This document shows, piece after piece, positions 5,571-5,857 of a DNA stretch of 5,857 nucleotides. The stretch is from contig DMBA01000343.1 in assembly GCA_003446315.1 (NCBI GenBank), positions 1 to 5,857 of the forward strand. Direction: 5' to 3'. A program made the translations under genes and the position numbers. Source of the stretch: Ruminococcus sp. Lineage in GTDB: Bacteria; Bacillota; Clostridia; Oscillospirales; Ruminococcaceae. Positions within the stretch are counted from its first letter, which is position 1. The number at the start of each line of letters is the position of its first letter. The notes beneath the pieces were generated by a model, which saw nothing but the letters and a program-made list of their open reading frames with translations, searched no databases and was not told the DNA's origin.

Positions 5571-5857
5571 ATGCTGGAACTGAAATCGTTGACTTTTACT
5601 GCCGATTCGGATAACGGGACAACAGAAATCATCCGGGATTTGAATTTGAACATCAGTAATCATAAGTTTATTGTGATTACCGGCCCGAACGGCGGCGGAA
5701 AATCAACACTTGCAAAACTAATCGCCGGTATCGAAAAACTGACTGCCGGTCAAATTATATTTGACGGAACGGATATTACAAATCTTTCTGTTACGGAGCG
5801 TGCAAAGCTCGGCATCGGATTTGCTTTTCAGCAGCCGGTACGCTTTAAGGGCTTGAC
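5571..5857 (+). CDS. SufC-like ABC ATPase, N-terminal part (cut by window edge)
   Basis: The first 95 codons of an ATP-binding cassette protein; the rest lies past the right edge. Walker A is GPNGGGKST (38-46), followed by LAKLIAGIEKLTAGQIIFDG and the SufC-style stretch TERAKLGIGFAFQQP (75-89), with the Q-loop at Gln87/88. SufC proteins have a similar ERA..GI..AFQ.P block and power Fe-S cluster assembly with SufB and SufD. The VRFKGL that follows differs from the VEIPGV I recall in classical SufC, so this may be a SufC-related paralogue rather than SufC itself. A general ABC transporter ATPase cannot be ruled out without the downstream partner. ATG 5571 follows AAAGGGAAG (5554-5562) and has its own promoter. 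No signature motif or Walker B is reached yet. Confidence 0.85.
   Translation, partial: MLELKSLTFTADSDNGTTEIIRDLNLNISNHKFIVITGPNGGGKSTLAKLIAGIEKLTAGQIIFDGTDITNLSVTERAKLGIGFAFQQPVRFKGL

Overview
The window looks like a low-to-mid G+C Bacillota (Clostridia) chromosome, most likely an anaerobic Ruminococcus-type (Oscillospiraceae) gut or rumen bacterium. The reasons are strong AAGGAG-type ribosome binding sites, sigma-A promoters with a TTGAYT / 17 bp / TATAAT layout, a Gram-positive LexA (DinR) box, a YolD-type partner for the Y-family polymerase, and a secreted expansin for plant-fibre work. The genus is inferred from these features; no rRNA is present to settle it.

Layout. Bases 1-1292 (minus strand) hold a tight two-gene unit: a DUF1848 protein with a C-terminal radical-SAM-like cysteine motif, followed downstream by the N-terminal 117 codons of a zinc-type macrodomain protein-ADP-ribose hydrolase that runs off the left edge. 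A divergent promoter region (1293-1504) separates it from a plus-strand lesion-bypass cassette (1505-3415): an UmuC/UvrX-like Y-family DNA polymerase and a YolD-like protein. A perfect GAAC-N4-GTTC operator sits directly after the -10 of the polymerase promoter, so the cassette is very probably SOS-controlled by LexA.

A second plus-strand unit (promoter at 3465-3493, terminator at 5353-5391) encodes a 537-residue secreted protein and a 37-residue peptide. The secreted protein has a signal peptide, an unnamed duplicated module, and a complete bacterial expansin (double-psi beta-barrel plus CBM63-like domain). The peptide belongs to a recurrent clostridial type (YxxPELEI...EDVITTS) whose function I do not know. 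The two genes are 24 bp apart and share one strong intrinsic terminator, so they should be co-transcribed.

The right end (5392-5857) carries an inverted-repeat region, a third strong promoter and the first 95 codons of a SufC-like ABC ATPase cut by the window edge.

The parts most worth a second look are the peptide encoded with the expansin, the expansin's unnamed N-terminal module and altered key residues, and the DUF1848/Zn-macrodomain pair placed back to back with an SOS lesion-bypass cassette. No rRNA, tRNA, insertion sequence, CRISPR array or prophage structural gene is visible.
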